Source: Flavitalea plasmicola (GTDB taxonomy: Bacteria; Bacteroidota; Bacteroidia; Chitinophagales; Chitinophagaceae). From it: a DNA stretch of 64,000 nucleotides. The DNA lies in assembly GCF_030546645.1 (NCBI RefSeq), contig NZ_JAUOTO010000002.1, positions 992,001 through 1,056,000 on the forward strand. The letters run 5' to 3'. The notes under the pieces were generated by a model, which was not told the DNA's origin, searched no databases, and saw nothing but the letters and a program-made list of their open reading frames with translations. Below are positions 24,981-33,895 of the stretch, one piece after another. Within the stretch, counting starts at the first letter, position 1; each line of letters opens with the position of its first letter. The translations under genes were made by a program, and so were the position numbers.

Positions 24981-25853
24981 ATGCGGCCCCAGCTACATAA
25001 GCTTCCTTTATCTCCGGACTCTTCCTTTATTTATATCAATTGGGAGTGCAATTACTTTGATAAGGCCTGGCACTTTCACAAAGAATATGAATTAGTGCTG
25101 ATCGACAAAACAGAAGGCACCCGCTTCATCGGGGATAAGGTCAGTTTTATTAAAGAGAGCGACCTGATGCTTATCGGACCAAATATCCCCCATTTATACA
25201 GAAATACAGAAGACTACTACCAGAACAAAGGCATCGTTGCCAGGTCAAGCTTCATTCACTTCACGGATGATTTCCTGGGCGACGCTTTCTTCCGTCTGCC
25301 CGAAATGAAGCTTGTCCGGCGGCTGCTGGACAAGTCCTCGCTTGGCCTGGAGATCGTAGGCAAAGCCAATAAATATGTCAAAGGCAAACTAAGGGAAATG
25401 GAGTCGATCCCCCCTGCCAACCGGCTGATCAAATTAATGGAGATCCTCGTATACCTGTCCACCAGTAAGGAGCTGGAACCCATCTTATCCCGCGCATTCA
25501 CCGCCAATAACTCCAATGACACGGACAAGATCGACACCGTGTTCCAGTTCATTCTAAAAAATTATAAGAACGAGATCTACATCGAAGAGATAGCCGAGAA
25601 ATTAAATATGAGCATTGCGTCTTTCTCCCGCTATTTCAAGCACCATACCCGGAAGACGTTTTCCAACTATGTCACGGAGATCCGGATAAGCCATGCCTGC
25701 AGGTTGCTAATGGAAGGCAATTATAGCATCTCGGAGATCTGCTATCAAAGTGGATTCGAGAACCTTTCTAATTTCTACCGTCATTTCAAGAAGCATACGG
25801 GGCTCATCCCCAAGGAATATAAGGGGCGCTTCCTATTGGGCTCCCACGTGTGA
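24981..25853 (+). CDS. AraC-family regulator next to the large catabolic cluster
   Basis: 290 residues. Residues about 15-75 form a cupin-like sensor (NYFDKAWHFHKEYELVLIDK, then DLMLIGPNIPHLYRN). The last 100 residues hold the two AraC helix-turn-helix motifs (YIEEIAEKLNMSIASFSRYF and YSISEICYQSGFENLSNFYR). It lies immediately downstream of, and convergent with, the 36-kb minus-strand cluster, so it is the nearest candidate regulator of that system. No direct evidence links it to the shared operator motif at 34761, 59607 and 61062. Confidence 0.85.
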   Translation: MRPQLHKLPLSPDSSFIYINWECNYFDKAWHFHKEYELVLIDKTEGTRFIGDKVSFIKESDLMLIGPNIPHLYRNTEDYYQNKGIVARSSFIHFTDDFLGDAFFRLPEMKLVRRLLDKSSLGLEIVGKANKYVKGKLREMESIPPANRLIKLMEILVYLSTSKELEPILSRAFTANNSNDTDKIDTVFQFILKNYKNEIYIEEIAEKLNMSIASFSRYFKHHTRKTFSNYVTEIRISHACRLLMEGNYSISEICYQSGFENLSNFYRHFKKHTGLIPKEYKGRFLLGSHV

Positions 25854-25870
25854 TGAAATTTCACGCAATC

Positions 25871-25943
25871 GAAGAGATCTCATCCATTTGAAGAGATCTC
25901 ATCCATTTGAAGAAACCTTATCCATTTGAAGAAACCTCATCCA
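25871..25943. repeat. 19-bp tandem repeat spanning a stop codon
   Basis: Units at 25871-25889 and 25890-25908 are identical (GAAGAGATCTCATCCATTT); 25909-25927 and the partial 25928-25943 are variants (GAAGAAACC...). The repeat overlaps the 3' end of the FAD/Fe-S oxidase gene, whose stop codon (25918-25920) sits in the third unit. It forms most of the short gap between two convergent genes. Confidence 0.85.
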
Positions 25944-28737
25944 ACAGGTAGAAGATGCTCCTGTAGTTGGCGCCCGCTGCCTCCGATAAAGCCATTTCGC
26001 AAGTCTTTCCTGTCGAGTAGTAGCCGGTGGCAGCCTGTGCAGCAGCCTCTGCGCCCTCCTGACGACAAGCTGCCGCCGTAAGTCCCGGATAATAGAATCC
26101 CCTATCGCCGGCCATTCCGCAGCAACCCGAAGTAAAAGGGATCACAGGGTTTTCCACGGTGCGCGCCGCCAGCTCTTCCAGCTTTTTATAGGTTCCCATT
26201 TTGTGAAGACTGCAAACAGGGTGAAAGACCGCCTTGCCCTTCATCTTCTTAACGGACAGTCGCGGCAGCAGGATGTCCATGGCGAATTCCAGGCTGTCGA
26301 ATATCTTCAGGCCGTCGAACTTGGCCTGGTTGTCCGGCGTCAGATAAGGCCTGCATGTATGCAACGAATGACTGCAGGAGCTGATATCGATCACCACGGG
26401 GATCTTACCTTCGCCGGTCCATTCCCATAATTTTTCGATCGTCGCATTCACCGTATGCCGGTAGGCCGGTGCAAACCCTTTCGAGGAGAAAGCCTGCCCG
26501 CAACAGCTCCCGGACAGACCGGGCGGGATCAGCAGCGCTGTTTTTGCCCGTCCTGCCAGCCGGAGCAGCACATCGGCGATGGAATCCTGCTTCTCTTTAT
26601 CACGCCCCATCATCCGGGTGATGCAGGTGGGAAAATAGACAGCCTCCGGTGCGGCAGTCCGATTAGCCCGCACCCGCACAGGTCCCGTCAGCTGTGAAGT
26701 CCACAAGGGGAACGATGGCAGGATCCGGCGTACGCCACTGGTAAGCCGTGTCATAGTACGTGCGCCCAGAACCGTATTGATCAACCTTCCGGAACGAAGT
26801 CCCAGCTTGACGAGTAACTCTATTAGCCTGAAATTCCGGGCCACACGCAAGGCCATCGCATTGGCCGACGGAGAATGGTTCTCCCTGCGCAGCCGTTTGA
26901 TCAGCTCGCCTGTATTGATATCGACGGGGCAGTTGGTAGCGCACATGCCATCCACCGCACAGGTGGCCATACCATCATAGGCATAATCCTTCAGGATAGC
27001 GTCATATGTCGCGGTATCGCCTGCTGATTGCAGCCGGGACAAAGACCTTCTCAATACGATCCGTTGCCGCGGCGTCAACGTAAAATCCCTGCTGGGACAG
27101 CTCTGCTCGCAATAGCCGCACTCCACACATTTGTCCACTTCCTCTTCCACGACAGGCAAGGACTTGAGATGCTGCAGATGACAATTTTTATCCTCGTTCA
27201 ATATAACACCCGGATTGACGATGCCCTCCGGGTCCAGGAGACGCTTCAACTCCTTCATCACCTCATAGGCGGCACTACCCCATTCCGCGGCGACGTAAGG
27301 TGCGATCTGCCGGCCCGTGCCATGCTCCGCCTTCAAAGCTCCCTGGTATTTATTGATCACCATATCCGCGAGCGCATCATTAAAATCGCTGAATGCAGCG
27401 ATCTCCTCCGGGGTGGCGACCGATTGCGAAACGACAAAATGCAGGTTGCCATCCTTGGCATGGCCAAATACGATCGCATGCTCGTAATTGAATTTTACAA
27501 ACAGCTCCTGCAAGGACCCGATCGCCTCTCCCAGCCGCTCTACCGGCACAGCTATATCTTCCAGCATGACGGAAGTGCCTTTCGCCCTTACGGCAGCCAC
27601 CGAGGGATACATCCCTTTACGCAGCTTCCAGAAGATCGCCCGCTCTTTTTCATCGGAGGTGAATTCCGCGGGATAGATAAGCGGCAACGAAGAGAGGAGG
27701 GCGCTGGCCGCCGACAGCTTATCCTTCAGGCTGTCCATATTATCCGACTGATATTCGCAAAGTATGCAGGAGGCCTGTGCAGGCAGCTCTTTTAGAAAAG
27801 CGGGCGCCACAGCCAGGTGCTCAATGCTACGAAGGGCCGCCCTGTCCATGAACTCCAGCGCTTCGGCCCCACTGTCTTTCAACGCCGGTATCGCATCGCA
27901 GGCGCTCCGGGGAGAATCGAAGAACAGGAGCGCAGCACTTTTAAAAGGTTTGTCCGGCAAAGTATGCAGGACCGCCTCGGCAATAAAGCCCAGGGTCCCT
28001 TCCGCACCGATGAGGAGGTGCGCCAGGATATCCAGCGGATGCTCGAAATCCACAAAGGCATTCAGGCTGTACCCTACAGTGTTCTTCTGCTTATACTTGC
28101 GCCTGATCCTGGACAGCAGCTCTACATCTTCCATCACCCTCCGCCGCAGATGGCCGATGCCCTTAAACAGGTGCGTAGCCTCAAACCTCGCATAGTCCGC
28201 AAAAGTCCCCGTGTCATACACAGACCCGTCTGCCAGCACAAATTTTATATGAGATAAAGTATGATAAGAGTTGTCAGCCACCCCGCAGCACATGCCGCTG
28301 GAATTATTGCTCAGGATGCCGCCCATCATGGCGGCCTGGATGCTGGCGGGATCGGGACCGATCTTACGGCCAAATGACCTGAGACGATGATTGACGGCAG
28401 CGCCCGTGACACCCGGCTGGACCCTGACAAAATCCCCATTCCGTTCCACGCTTACCAACGGCCAGTGTTTCGAGATATCCGCCAGGATGCCGTCCGTGAC
28501 GGCCTGCCCCGAAAGACTGGTGCCGCCTGTTCGGAAAGTAACGGAAGTCCCGCATTGCCGCGCGATCTGAAAAAGTGTTTGAATATCCGCTACCGAAGCC
28601 GGGAAAACCACCGCCTTGGGAACCAATGTATAGAAGCTGGCATCCGAGGAATAAGCATGCAGGTCGATAAGCCTTGTCTTCAGCCTTTCCTGCGGAAAGT
28701 GCCGGCTTAGCTCATCTATCACATCATTTTTTTTCAT
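25918..28737 (-). CDS. FAD-linked oxidase / Fe-S cluster fusion protein (D-2-hydroxyacid dehydrogenase type)
   Basis: 939 residues from the ATG at 28737; further upstream codons lack support. The N-terminal half is an FAD-binding PCMH domain (VTFRTGGTSLSGQAVTDGIL) and FAD-oxidase C domain as in GlcD/DLD/YdiJ. Two ferredoxin-like cysteine clusters follow (KCVECGYCEQSCPSRDF and CAVDGMCATNCPVD). The C-terminal third has two CCG domains (SGSCCGQAF and TSGCCGMAGDRG). Such fusions oxidise D-2-hydroxyacids such as D-lactate, glycolate or 2-hydroxyglutarate and pass electrons to the respiratory chain. As the last gene of the sugar-acid operon it could oxidise a hydroxyacid released by the aldolase step. 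Confidence 0.88.
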   Translation of the reverse strand: MKKNDVIDELSRHFPQERLKTRLIDLHAYSSDASFYTLVPKAVVFPASVADIQTLFQIARQCGTSVTFRTGGTSLSGQAVTDGILADISKHWPLVSVERNGDFVRVQPGVTGAAVNHRLRSFGRKIGPDPASIQAAMMGGILSNNSSGMCCGVADNSYHTLSHIKFVLADGSVYDTGTFADYARFEATHLFKGIGHLRRRVMEDVELLSRIRRKYKQKNTVGYSLNAFVDFEHPLDILAHLLIGAEGTLGFIAEAVLHTLPDKPFKSAALLFFDSPRSACDAIPALKDSGAEALEFMDRAALRSIEHLAVAPAFLKELPAQASCILCEYQSDNMDSLKDKLSAASALLSSLPLIYPAEFTSDEKERAIFWKLRKGMYPSVAAVRAKGTSVMLEDIAVPVERLGEAIGSLQELFVKFNYEHAIVFGHAKDGNLHFVVSQSVATPEEIAAFSDFNDALADMVINKYQGALKAEHGTGRQIAPYVAAEWGSAAYEVMKELKRLLDPEGIVNPGVILNEDKNCHLQHLKSLPVVEEEVDKCVECGYCEQSCPSRDFTLTPRQRIVLRRSLSRLQSAGDTATYDAILKDYAYDGMATCAVDGMCATNCPVDINTGELIKRLRRENHSPSANAMALRVARNFRLIELLVKLGLRSGRLINTVLGARTMTRLTSGVRRILPSFPLWTSQLTGPVRVRANRTAAPEAVYFPTCITRMMGRDKEKQDSIADVLLRLAGRAKTALLIPPGLSGSCCGQAFSSKGFAPAYRHTVNATIEKLWEWTGEGKIPVVIDISSCSHSLHTCRPYLTPDNQAKFDGLKIFDSLEFAMDILLPRLSVKKMKGKAVFHPVCSLHKMGTYKKLEELAARTVENPVIPFTSGCCGMAGDRGFYYPGLTAAACRQEGAEAAAQAATGYYSTGKTCEMALSEAAGANYRSIFYLLDEVSSNG

Positions 28738-28781
28738 ATCATTGTCCACCTGGCCCAAAGATACGGCTTCGCGTACTTGTT

Positions 28782-29528
28782 TTAGTAAGTGGCCCTTCCA
28801 CCGGAGAGATCGAAGGTAAAGCCCGTGGAAAAACTGTTGTAAGGAGATACGATGTAGGCGGCAATATTGGCAGCTTCTTCCAGCGTCCCGCAACGTTTCA
28901 TGGGTATCTTGTCCGTCATGTACTTCACCTGCGTTTCTGGCATATTGTCCACCAGGGGCGTCCTGATGACCGCGGGAGCCAGCGCGTTGACTGTAATGCC
29001 CTGCTCGGCATACTCTTTTCCCTGGACCTTGGCCATACAGATCACTGCCGCCTTCGATGCGGAATAAGCCAGCATCCCCACATTGCCCTCCTTTCCTGAA
29101 ATGGAGGCGATGTGCAAGATACGTCCATACCCTTTCGAGATCATATGGGGCAACACGGCCCTGGAGGTATAAAAACTGCTCATAAAGTTGATCTCAAACA
29201 CCTTATGAAGGTCGGCACTATCCACTTCATGGCTATGGATATTGGTAAGTCCCGTAATACCGGCACAGTTGACGAGAATATCGATCTTTACAAACCGGTC
29301 CGCGATATCCCGCACGGTCTTTTCCACCAGGCCCTGGTCCGTAACGTCGATGGAAAGCGGCAGCGCCTTCTCTTCCCCATATTTGCCAAACTCATCTCGC
29401 AGCCCCTTGATATTGAGATCGAGCAACACCACCTGCGCGCCCTTTGCCAGCAACTTATGCGCAATGGCCAACCCGATGCCCGAGGCAGCACCCGTGACAA
29501 TAGCCACCTGCCCGTTGAAATCCTCCAT
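28782..29528 (-). CDS. Short-chain dehydrogenase/reductase (SDR) of the sugar-acid operon
   Basis: 248 residues, classical SDR. The cofactor motif is TGAASGIG; NCAG, the catalytic serine in HIASISG and YSASK are all present. It resembles dehydrogenases of deoxy-sugar acids (KduD-like or 2-keto-3-deoxy-L-fuconate dehydrogenase-like) as well as FabG. Its place between a DHDPS-family aldolase and a hydroxyacid oxidase suggests oxidation or reduction of a keto-deoxy sugar acid. The exact substrate is not shown. Confidence 0.85.
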   Translation of the reverse strand: MEDFNGQVAIVTGAASGIGLAIAHKLLAKGAQVVLLDLNIKGLRDEFGKYGEEKALPLSIDVTDQGLVEKTVRDIADRFVKIDILVNCAGITGLTNIHSHEVDSADLHKVFEINFMSSFYTSRAVLPHMISKGYGRILHIASISGKEGNVGMLAYSASKAAVICMAKVQGKEYAEQGITVNALAPAVIRTPLVDNMPETQVKYMTDKIPMKRCGTLEEAANIAAYIVSPYNSFSTGFTFDLSGGRATY

Positions 29529-29545
29529 GTTGAAAAAGTTTACTA

Positions 29546-30475
29546 TTAAAAATTTTTGTCGTTCACCAACGCCACCACCCGTTGATTCAGCTCCCTGATA
29601 TATTTGACGCTGGAGGGATCTGGTATATATGCCGCCTTACGGGCCACGCTGTTATGCAATACCCCCCTTGCGATGAGGAGCTCCTTTTCGGCATAATGGA
29701 AAAGTTCCATATTCTGCAGGGAGAAGAAGATCTGCGGCATCACCTTTTCGAAAAGGTCAAATGCCTTATCATGCTTTCCTTCCTTTCGCAGGACAAAAAC
29801 TTTCTGCAGGATGTCCGCCACTGCCAGGCCGGGCATGACGCCGGCAATGCCCAACGGTACTAATTCCAGCATATACAAACCACCCCATCCTTCGAACAAA
29901 CCCACCTTTCCCCCCGTCGTACGGATGATGTCCTCGAACTTCGGCGCACACAGGGGTTCTTCCAGCTTCAGATATTTAAAGTTAGGATGCGTGTCCATCA
30001 GGTCTTTGATAAAAGGAACGCTGATGGAGGAACCACCCGGATTAAAATCCTGTATCAGGACAGGGGTATTGGGTACGGCCTTTAGAAAACCAGACAAATA
30101 CTCTTTCAGGGAACTATCCGGCAAACCAAAGATCCGCGGCACAGCCAGCGAGATGACATCGGCCCCGGCCGCCACATTGGCCTTGGCCAGGCGGGCGGCT
30201 ATTTTCAAAGAAGGGTGATTGGACTGCGCGACGATCTTCAGACGACCCGCCGCATGTTCCACGGCTACCTTCACCACGCGCAGCTTCTCCTCATCCGACA
30301 GCTTGTAAAATTCGCTGGCATAGGCCGGCAGACAGACAGCCTTGATACCGCCTGCAATAGCAAAATCGATCAGCCTGCGCAACGCGGCTTCATCAATTTC
30401 CTCATCCTCCGTGAAAGGCGTCGGCACGATTGGCACGACGCCAAACAATTCATTTTCATTTTTATCCATGATCAT
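29546..30475 (-). CDS. DHDPS/NAL-family aldolase or dehydratase (first paralogue)
   Basis: 309 residues; an alternative start is the ATG two codons in. The (beta/alpha)8 barrel of this family is recognisable by VVPIVPTPFTEDEEIDEAAL near the start and the Schiff-base lysine in KYLKLEEP. The usual active-site tyrosine (YNxP) is replaced: the corresponding stretch reads IQDFNPGG. Members with such changes often act on keto-deoxy sugar acids rather than on aspartate semialdehyde. The operon context (enolase-superfamily dehydratase upstream) fits cleavage of a 2-keto-3-deoxy sugar acid into pyruvate and an aldehyde. Confidence 0.8.
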   Translation of the reverse strand: MIMDKNENELFGVVPIVPTPFTEDEEIDEAALRRLIDFAIAGGIKAVCLPAYASEFYKLSDEEKLRVVKVAVEHAAGRLKIVAQSNHPSLKIAARLAKANVAAGADVISLAVPRIFGLPDSSLKEYLSGFLKAVPNTPVLIQDFNPGGSSISVPFIKDLMDTHPNFKYLKLEEPLCAPKFEDIIRTTGGKVGLFEGWGGLYMLELVPLGIAGVMPGLAVADILQKVFVLRKEGKHDKAFDLFEKVMPQIFFSLQNMELFHYAEKELLIARGVLHNSVARKAAYIPDPSSVKYIRELNQRVVALVNDKNF

Positions 30476-30480
30476 ACAGT

Positions 30481-31407
30481 TTACGTATTCAGTTTTAGCA
30501 TATTGTTCTTATACTGGCGGTGGTCCACAATGGTGAGGATAAGGGTGGCTATCAACACCAGCACGCCGCCCACGACGGACTGGAAGCTCAGCGTCTCTCC
30601 CAGGAATATCGCCGCGATGGGCAGGCCTAAAAAAGTGATCATATAATTTGATAGCGCCACCTGGGTCGCGTCCAGGAACTTCAATACTTTAAAGAACAGC
30701 AGCATGGAAAGGAAATTGTGGAAAAGGGTCAGGGATACCATGCCCAGCCAGGTCTTCGTGGTAAAATGAGGTACCTGGGCGAACATCCCGGGTTCATAAT
30801 ACAGCACCATAGGGGTCAGCATGATCACCAGCACCAGGTAGGTATAGAACACCATCTCCATTTCCGTAAACCTGTCCGCCACCTTCTTGCATCCCACATT
30901 ATAATATGCATTGCCGACGATGGCCAGGAAGATGAGGAGATTGCCCAGGGCATATTTCGAGCTGAGGTCCACCTGCCGGATATCATTGGTGCTGCAGAGT
31001 ACGACGCCGATGATGGCGATGGCAAAGCTGGCCCAGCGGATCTTATTCATCTTTTCCTTCAGGATCAGGAAAGCAAAGACAGCAGTGATCACGGGCAGCG
31101 CAAGGACCAGGATGGCGGCATTACTGGCAAGGGAATACTGGGTGCCATAGGTCATGAACACCTGCGAAGGGAAGGCTCCCAGCGCACCCAGCTGCACAAA
31201 TACAAGGGCATCTTTCAGCTTCTTTTTGCCCTTCCTGAAATCCTTGACAACAAAAGGAAATAAAAATATCGTCGCCAGGAGCATAGGCGCCCAAACGGTG
31301 AAATAAGGTCCTACCTGGTCCTGGGTAAGCTTGATGCTCGTGAAATGGAACGACCATATCAGGTTGCAGAACAGTAAGGTGACCCAGGCGATGATTCCTT
31401 TCTTCAT
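30481..31407 (-). CDS. DMT-superfamily (EamA) transporter
   Basis: 308 residues with about ten membrane helices in two EamA repeats, starting MKKGIIAWVTLLFCNLIWSF. EamA proteins move small metabolites such as sugars, sugar acids or amino acids. It is 5 bases from the aldolase and 8 from the dehydratase gene, so it may import the sugar acid or export an intermediate of this pathway. Its substrate cannot be read from sequence. Confidence 0.85.
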   Translation of the reverse strand: MKKGIIAWVTLLFCNLIWSFHFTSIKLTQDQVGPYFTVWAPMLLATIFLFPFVVKDFRKGKKKLKDALVFVQLGALGAFPSQVFMTYGTQYSLASNAAILVLALPVITAVFAFLILKEKMNKIRWASFAIAIIGVVLCSTNDIRQVDLSSKYALGNLLIFLAIVGNAYYNVGCKKVADRFTEMEMVFYTYLVLVIMLTPMVLYYEPGMFAQVPHFTTKTWLGMVSLTLFHNFLSMLLFFKVLKFLDATQVALSNYMITFLGLPIAAIFLGETLSFQSVVGGVLVLIATLILTIVDHRQYKNNMLKLNT

Positions 31408-31415
31408 AGATCTAT

Positions 31416-32555
31416 TTAAGCGGTGATGTACAAATGCTGTCCAGTCTTATATTTTTTTAATTTTTCGCGATCCAGCTCCACGCCCAGTCCATATCCCTGC
31501 GGTACAATGGCGGCGCCATGCTCAAACCGGATGGGTGAGGTGATCAGGTCGTCTTCCCTCACCAGCTCACCGAAAATGTCGGAAGGTATAGTACAGCTGG
31601 CGCTGGCTGCGGCGATGTGAAGCCCCATGGTTTCCGAGATGCCCAGGTCCACTTCCGACCCACGCCAGCAGGATTTCCCTTCCAAACCGGCGACGCCGGC
31701 CAGCAACAGGCAGTTGTAAGCGCCTCCGTTGAAATTATATCCATCTGCCGCATCCGCCCGTACAAAACGTATCATATCGGTGATGTCCTGCGTATAGGGC
31801 AGCGAAATATGCCGGTATAAAGCAATACCCAACTTTTCCTTCAGATAGCGATACCCTTCCACATTCGCATGCGGGATAGGATCTTCCAATCCCAGCATGA
31901 TGCCGCTGTCCACCCCTTCCATCAGCCGCAGTGTTGTGTCCACATCGTTCCATCGCTGATTAGGATCGAGAATGATCTTAATGCCATCGCCGCATCGCTG
32001 CCGGATGGCTTCCGTCCACAGGCGTACCGGGTCTTCATCCGAACATTTGAACTTAAATACCTTATGCCCTTTTTCCATCGCTTCAAAAGCTTTTTGAGCA
32101 GCATCTTCCGGTGTCCTGCGGCCCGTCCAGCCATTACAGTCCACGGCGGTACGAAACCCGCCTCCCAGCAGCTGGTAAATGGGCGCTTTCAACAGCCTTC
32201 CTCCCAGGTCCAGCACGGCCGTCTCGAATGCCTCATAGATCCGCTGGTCGCCGACAGGCAATGCCCGCCAGTTCATCTTCAGCACATCCATCCCAGCAAA
32301 TTCCACCATCGCCTGGTAAACAAGATCCTTCGAAGCGCTGCGGTAGGTCTCGCCTATGCCTGTAAGTCCGTTCTGCAGGGTGATCTCCAGGATCCACTTG
32401 GGTTGATTGGCAAATTCCGTCCAGCTGGCACCCGTGAGATGCCTTTGTGCAAAGGCTGCGTCCTTATCCAGCACATTCTCCGAGTTGAGACTGCCTGGTT
32501 TCGCAGGTACGATGACCTCCGTCGCCCTGATAGATCGTATGATTGTCGCGCTCAT
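31416..32555 (-). CDS. Enolase-superfamily (mandelate racemase type) sugar-acid dehydratase
   Basis: 379 residues. Features of the mandelate racemase/muconate lactonising group are visible: the KxK base in HKVFKFKC, metal ligands in ILDPNQRW and GLEDPIPH, and a later DAADGYNFNGG. These enzymes abstract the proton next to a carboxylate; most in sugar-acid operons are dehydratases that make 2-keto-3-deoxy acids. This would feed the aldolase two genes downstream. The gene overlaps the preceding dehydrogenase by four bases (ATGA). Substrate stereochemistry is not predictable here. Confidence 0.85.
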   Translation of the reverse strand: MSATIIRSIRATEVIVPAKPGSLNSENVLDKDAAFAQRHLTGASWTEFANQPKWILEITLQNGLTGIGETYRSASKDLVYQAMVEFAGMDVLKMNWRALPVGDQRIYEAFETAVLDLGGRLLKAPIYQLLGGGFRTAVDCNGWTGRRTPEDAAQKAFEAMEKGHKVFKFKCSDEDPVRLWTEAIRQRCGDGIKIILDPNQRWNDVDTTLRLMEGVDSGIMLGLEDPIPHANVEGYRYLKEKLGIALYRHISLPYTQDITDMIRFVRADAADGYNFNGGAYNCLLLAGVAGLEGKSCWRGSEVDLGISETMGLHIAAASASCTIPSDIFGELVREDDLITSPIRFEHGAAIVPQGYGLGVELDREKLKKYKTGQHLYITA

Positions 32556-33499
32556 ATCTTCTTCGAATATTTTTCAGCCAGCTTTCTTATGTCATAGCTG
32601 AATTCTATGAATGTCTTTTCCCAATGCTCCGCGCTCTCTTCCGTATAAGGATAAAATCCCTTTGCATTGCTCACACCCAACGCGCCTTCATTTACCACCT
32701 GCTCCATCAGCTTCGGCATCGCAGTGGAATTATCCAGGTCGGGAAATAAATCCTTCATGACCGTCATATAAGCCGGGATACCCGTCAGGTCCATAAACCG
32801 AAAAGGCCCTGCAAAAGTGATCCAGTAGCCCAGGTCATTGCGAAGGCTCCGGTCCACATCTTCGACGGAAGCATACCCTTTCTCCACCAGGTGAAAGGCC
32901 TCCCGCAACATGGCATACATGATCCGGTTGGTAATGAATCCGCGGATGTCCTTCTTCAGCAGGGAAGGCTCCTTACCCCAGGACTCCGCCAGGTCGATGA
33001 TGATATGGGCGTAGGTGATGTCCGTTTGTCCGCCGCAGATGACTTCCATAAACCGGGTGATATGCGCTGGTTCAGCCCAGTGGATCCCCAACAGGCGCTC
33101 GGGATGCGCCAGCCCTTCCTGCAGGATCGTGACAGGTATGGCGGATGTATTGCTGCCGATGATGGCCGTAACAGGCAGCACAGTCTCCAGTTTCCGGTAG
33201 AGAGATTTTTTTTCTTCCACACTCTCGACGATCGACTCGATCACGATCTCGTATCCTTCCAGCTGGGCTACATCATCCGTGATGGTAAGTCTCGCCAGCG
33301 CCAGCGCGGGATTTTCATCCAGCATCCCTTCTTCCTTCAGTTCTTCCAGGTATCCTAATATCCGCTGACGCGCTTCCTTCGCCTGGTCCATGGTTTTCAC
33401 CAGGGATGTGACGGTATGACCGGCTGCAAGTATACAGGTAGCGATGCTGCTGCCCATTAATCCCAACCCCACAGTACCGATAGGTATCTTTTTTCTCAT
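32552..33499 (-). CDS. 3-hydroxyacyl-CoA dehydrogenase family protein, probably a gulonate-type dehydrogenase
   Basis: 315 residues. The Rossmann motif TVGLGLMGSSIA, the SNTSAIPVT stretch, the catalytic histidine in GIHWAEPAHI and the KKDIRGFITNRI motif are all in place. The family includes 3-hydroxyacyl-CoA dehydrogenase and L-gulonate 3-dehydrogenase (lambda-crystallin). The HWAEP variant replaces the HFFNP of fatty-acid enzymes, and the operon has no fatty-acid genes, so a sugar-acid substrate is favoured. That choice is inference. Confidence 0.8.
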   Translation of the reverse strand: MRKKIPIGTVGLGLMGSSIATCILAAGHTVTSLVKTMDQAKEARQRILGYLEELKEEGMLDENPALALARLTITDDVAQLEGYEIVIESIVESVEEKKSLYRKLETVLPVTAIIGSNTSAIPVTILQEGLAHPERLLGIHWAEPAHITRFMEVICGGQTDITYAHIIIDLAESWGKEPSLLKKDIRGFITNRIMYAMLREAFHLVEKGYASVEDVDRSLRNDLGYWITFAGPFRFMDLTGIPAYMTVMKDLFPDLDNSTAMPKLMEQVVNEGALGVSNAKGFYPYTEESAEHWEKTFIEFSYDIRKLAEKYSKKI

Positions 33500-33514
33500 G
33501 AATTAGTTTTGGTA

Positions 33515-33895
33515 TTATCCTATGACAGCTATAGCATCGATCTCTACTTTGATCCCATCAGCCAGGACGGATTGCACCGTCGTCCTTGCCGGCAGAACAC
33601 CGGTGAAAAAAGAAGCATACGCCGCATTGTATCTGTCAAAATCATTGATATCGCTTAAATGCACGGTACATTTCACGATGTCATCCACTGTTCCTCCCGC
33701 CGCCTCCACGATCTTTCGCACATGCGCGAGGGTCAGCAAGGTCTCTTCTTCAATGGTGCCATATTTTACTTCCCCTGTGGCCAGGTCCAGGGGCCCCTGT
33801 CCGCTGACAAACAACATTCCGCCCGCCAGGACACCCGAAGAGTAGGCGCCCGTCGAAACAAACTTACCAGGATGCTTAATTTCTTTCTTTCCCAT
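33515..33895 (-). CDS. ridA: RidA family enamine/imine deaminase
   Basis: 126 residues, one RidA/YjgF domain, with the key arginine in LPARTTVQS and the conserved GGMLFVSGQGP. RidA proteins hydrolyse reactive enamines and imines released by PLP enzymes, or act as related deaminases in catabolic pathways. Its start overlaps the creatininase-family gene by 20 bases. Its presence suggests an amino-group-bearing or imine intermediate in this pathway, consistent with amino-sugar breakdown. Confidence 0.88.
   Translation of the reverse strand: MGKKEIKHPGKFVSTGAYSSGVLAGGMLFVSGQGPLDLATGEVKYGTIEEETLLTLAHVRKIVEAAGGTVDDIVKCTVHLSDINDFDRYNAAYASFFTGVLPARTTVQSVLADGIKVEIDAIAVIG

Noticed and set aside
25871-25943. 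CRISPR-like array
   Set aside because: The units are contiguous without spacers and no cas genes are present; it is a simple tandem repeat.
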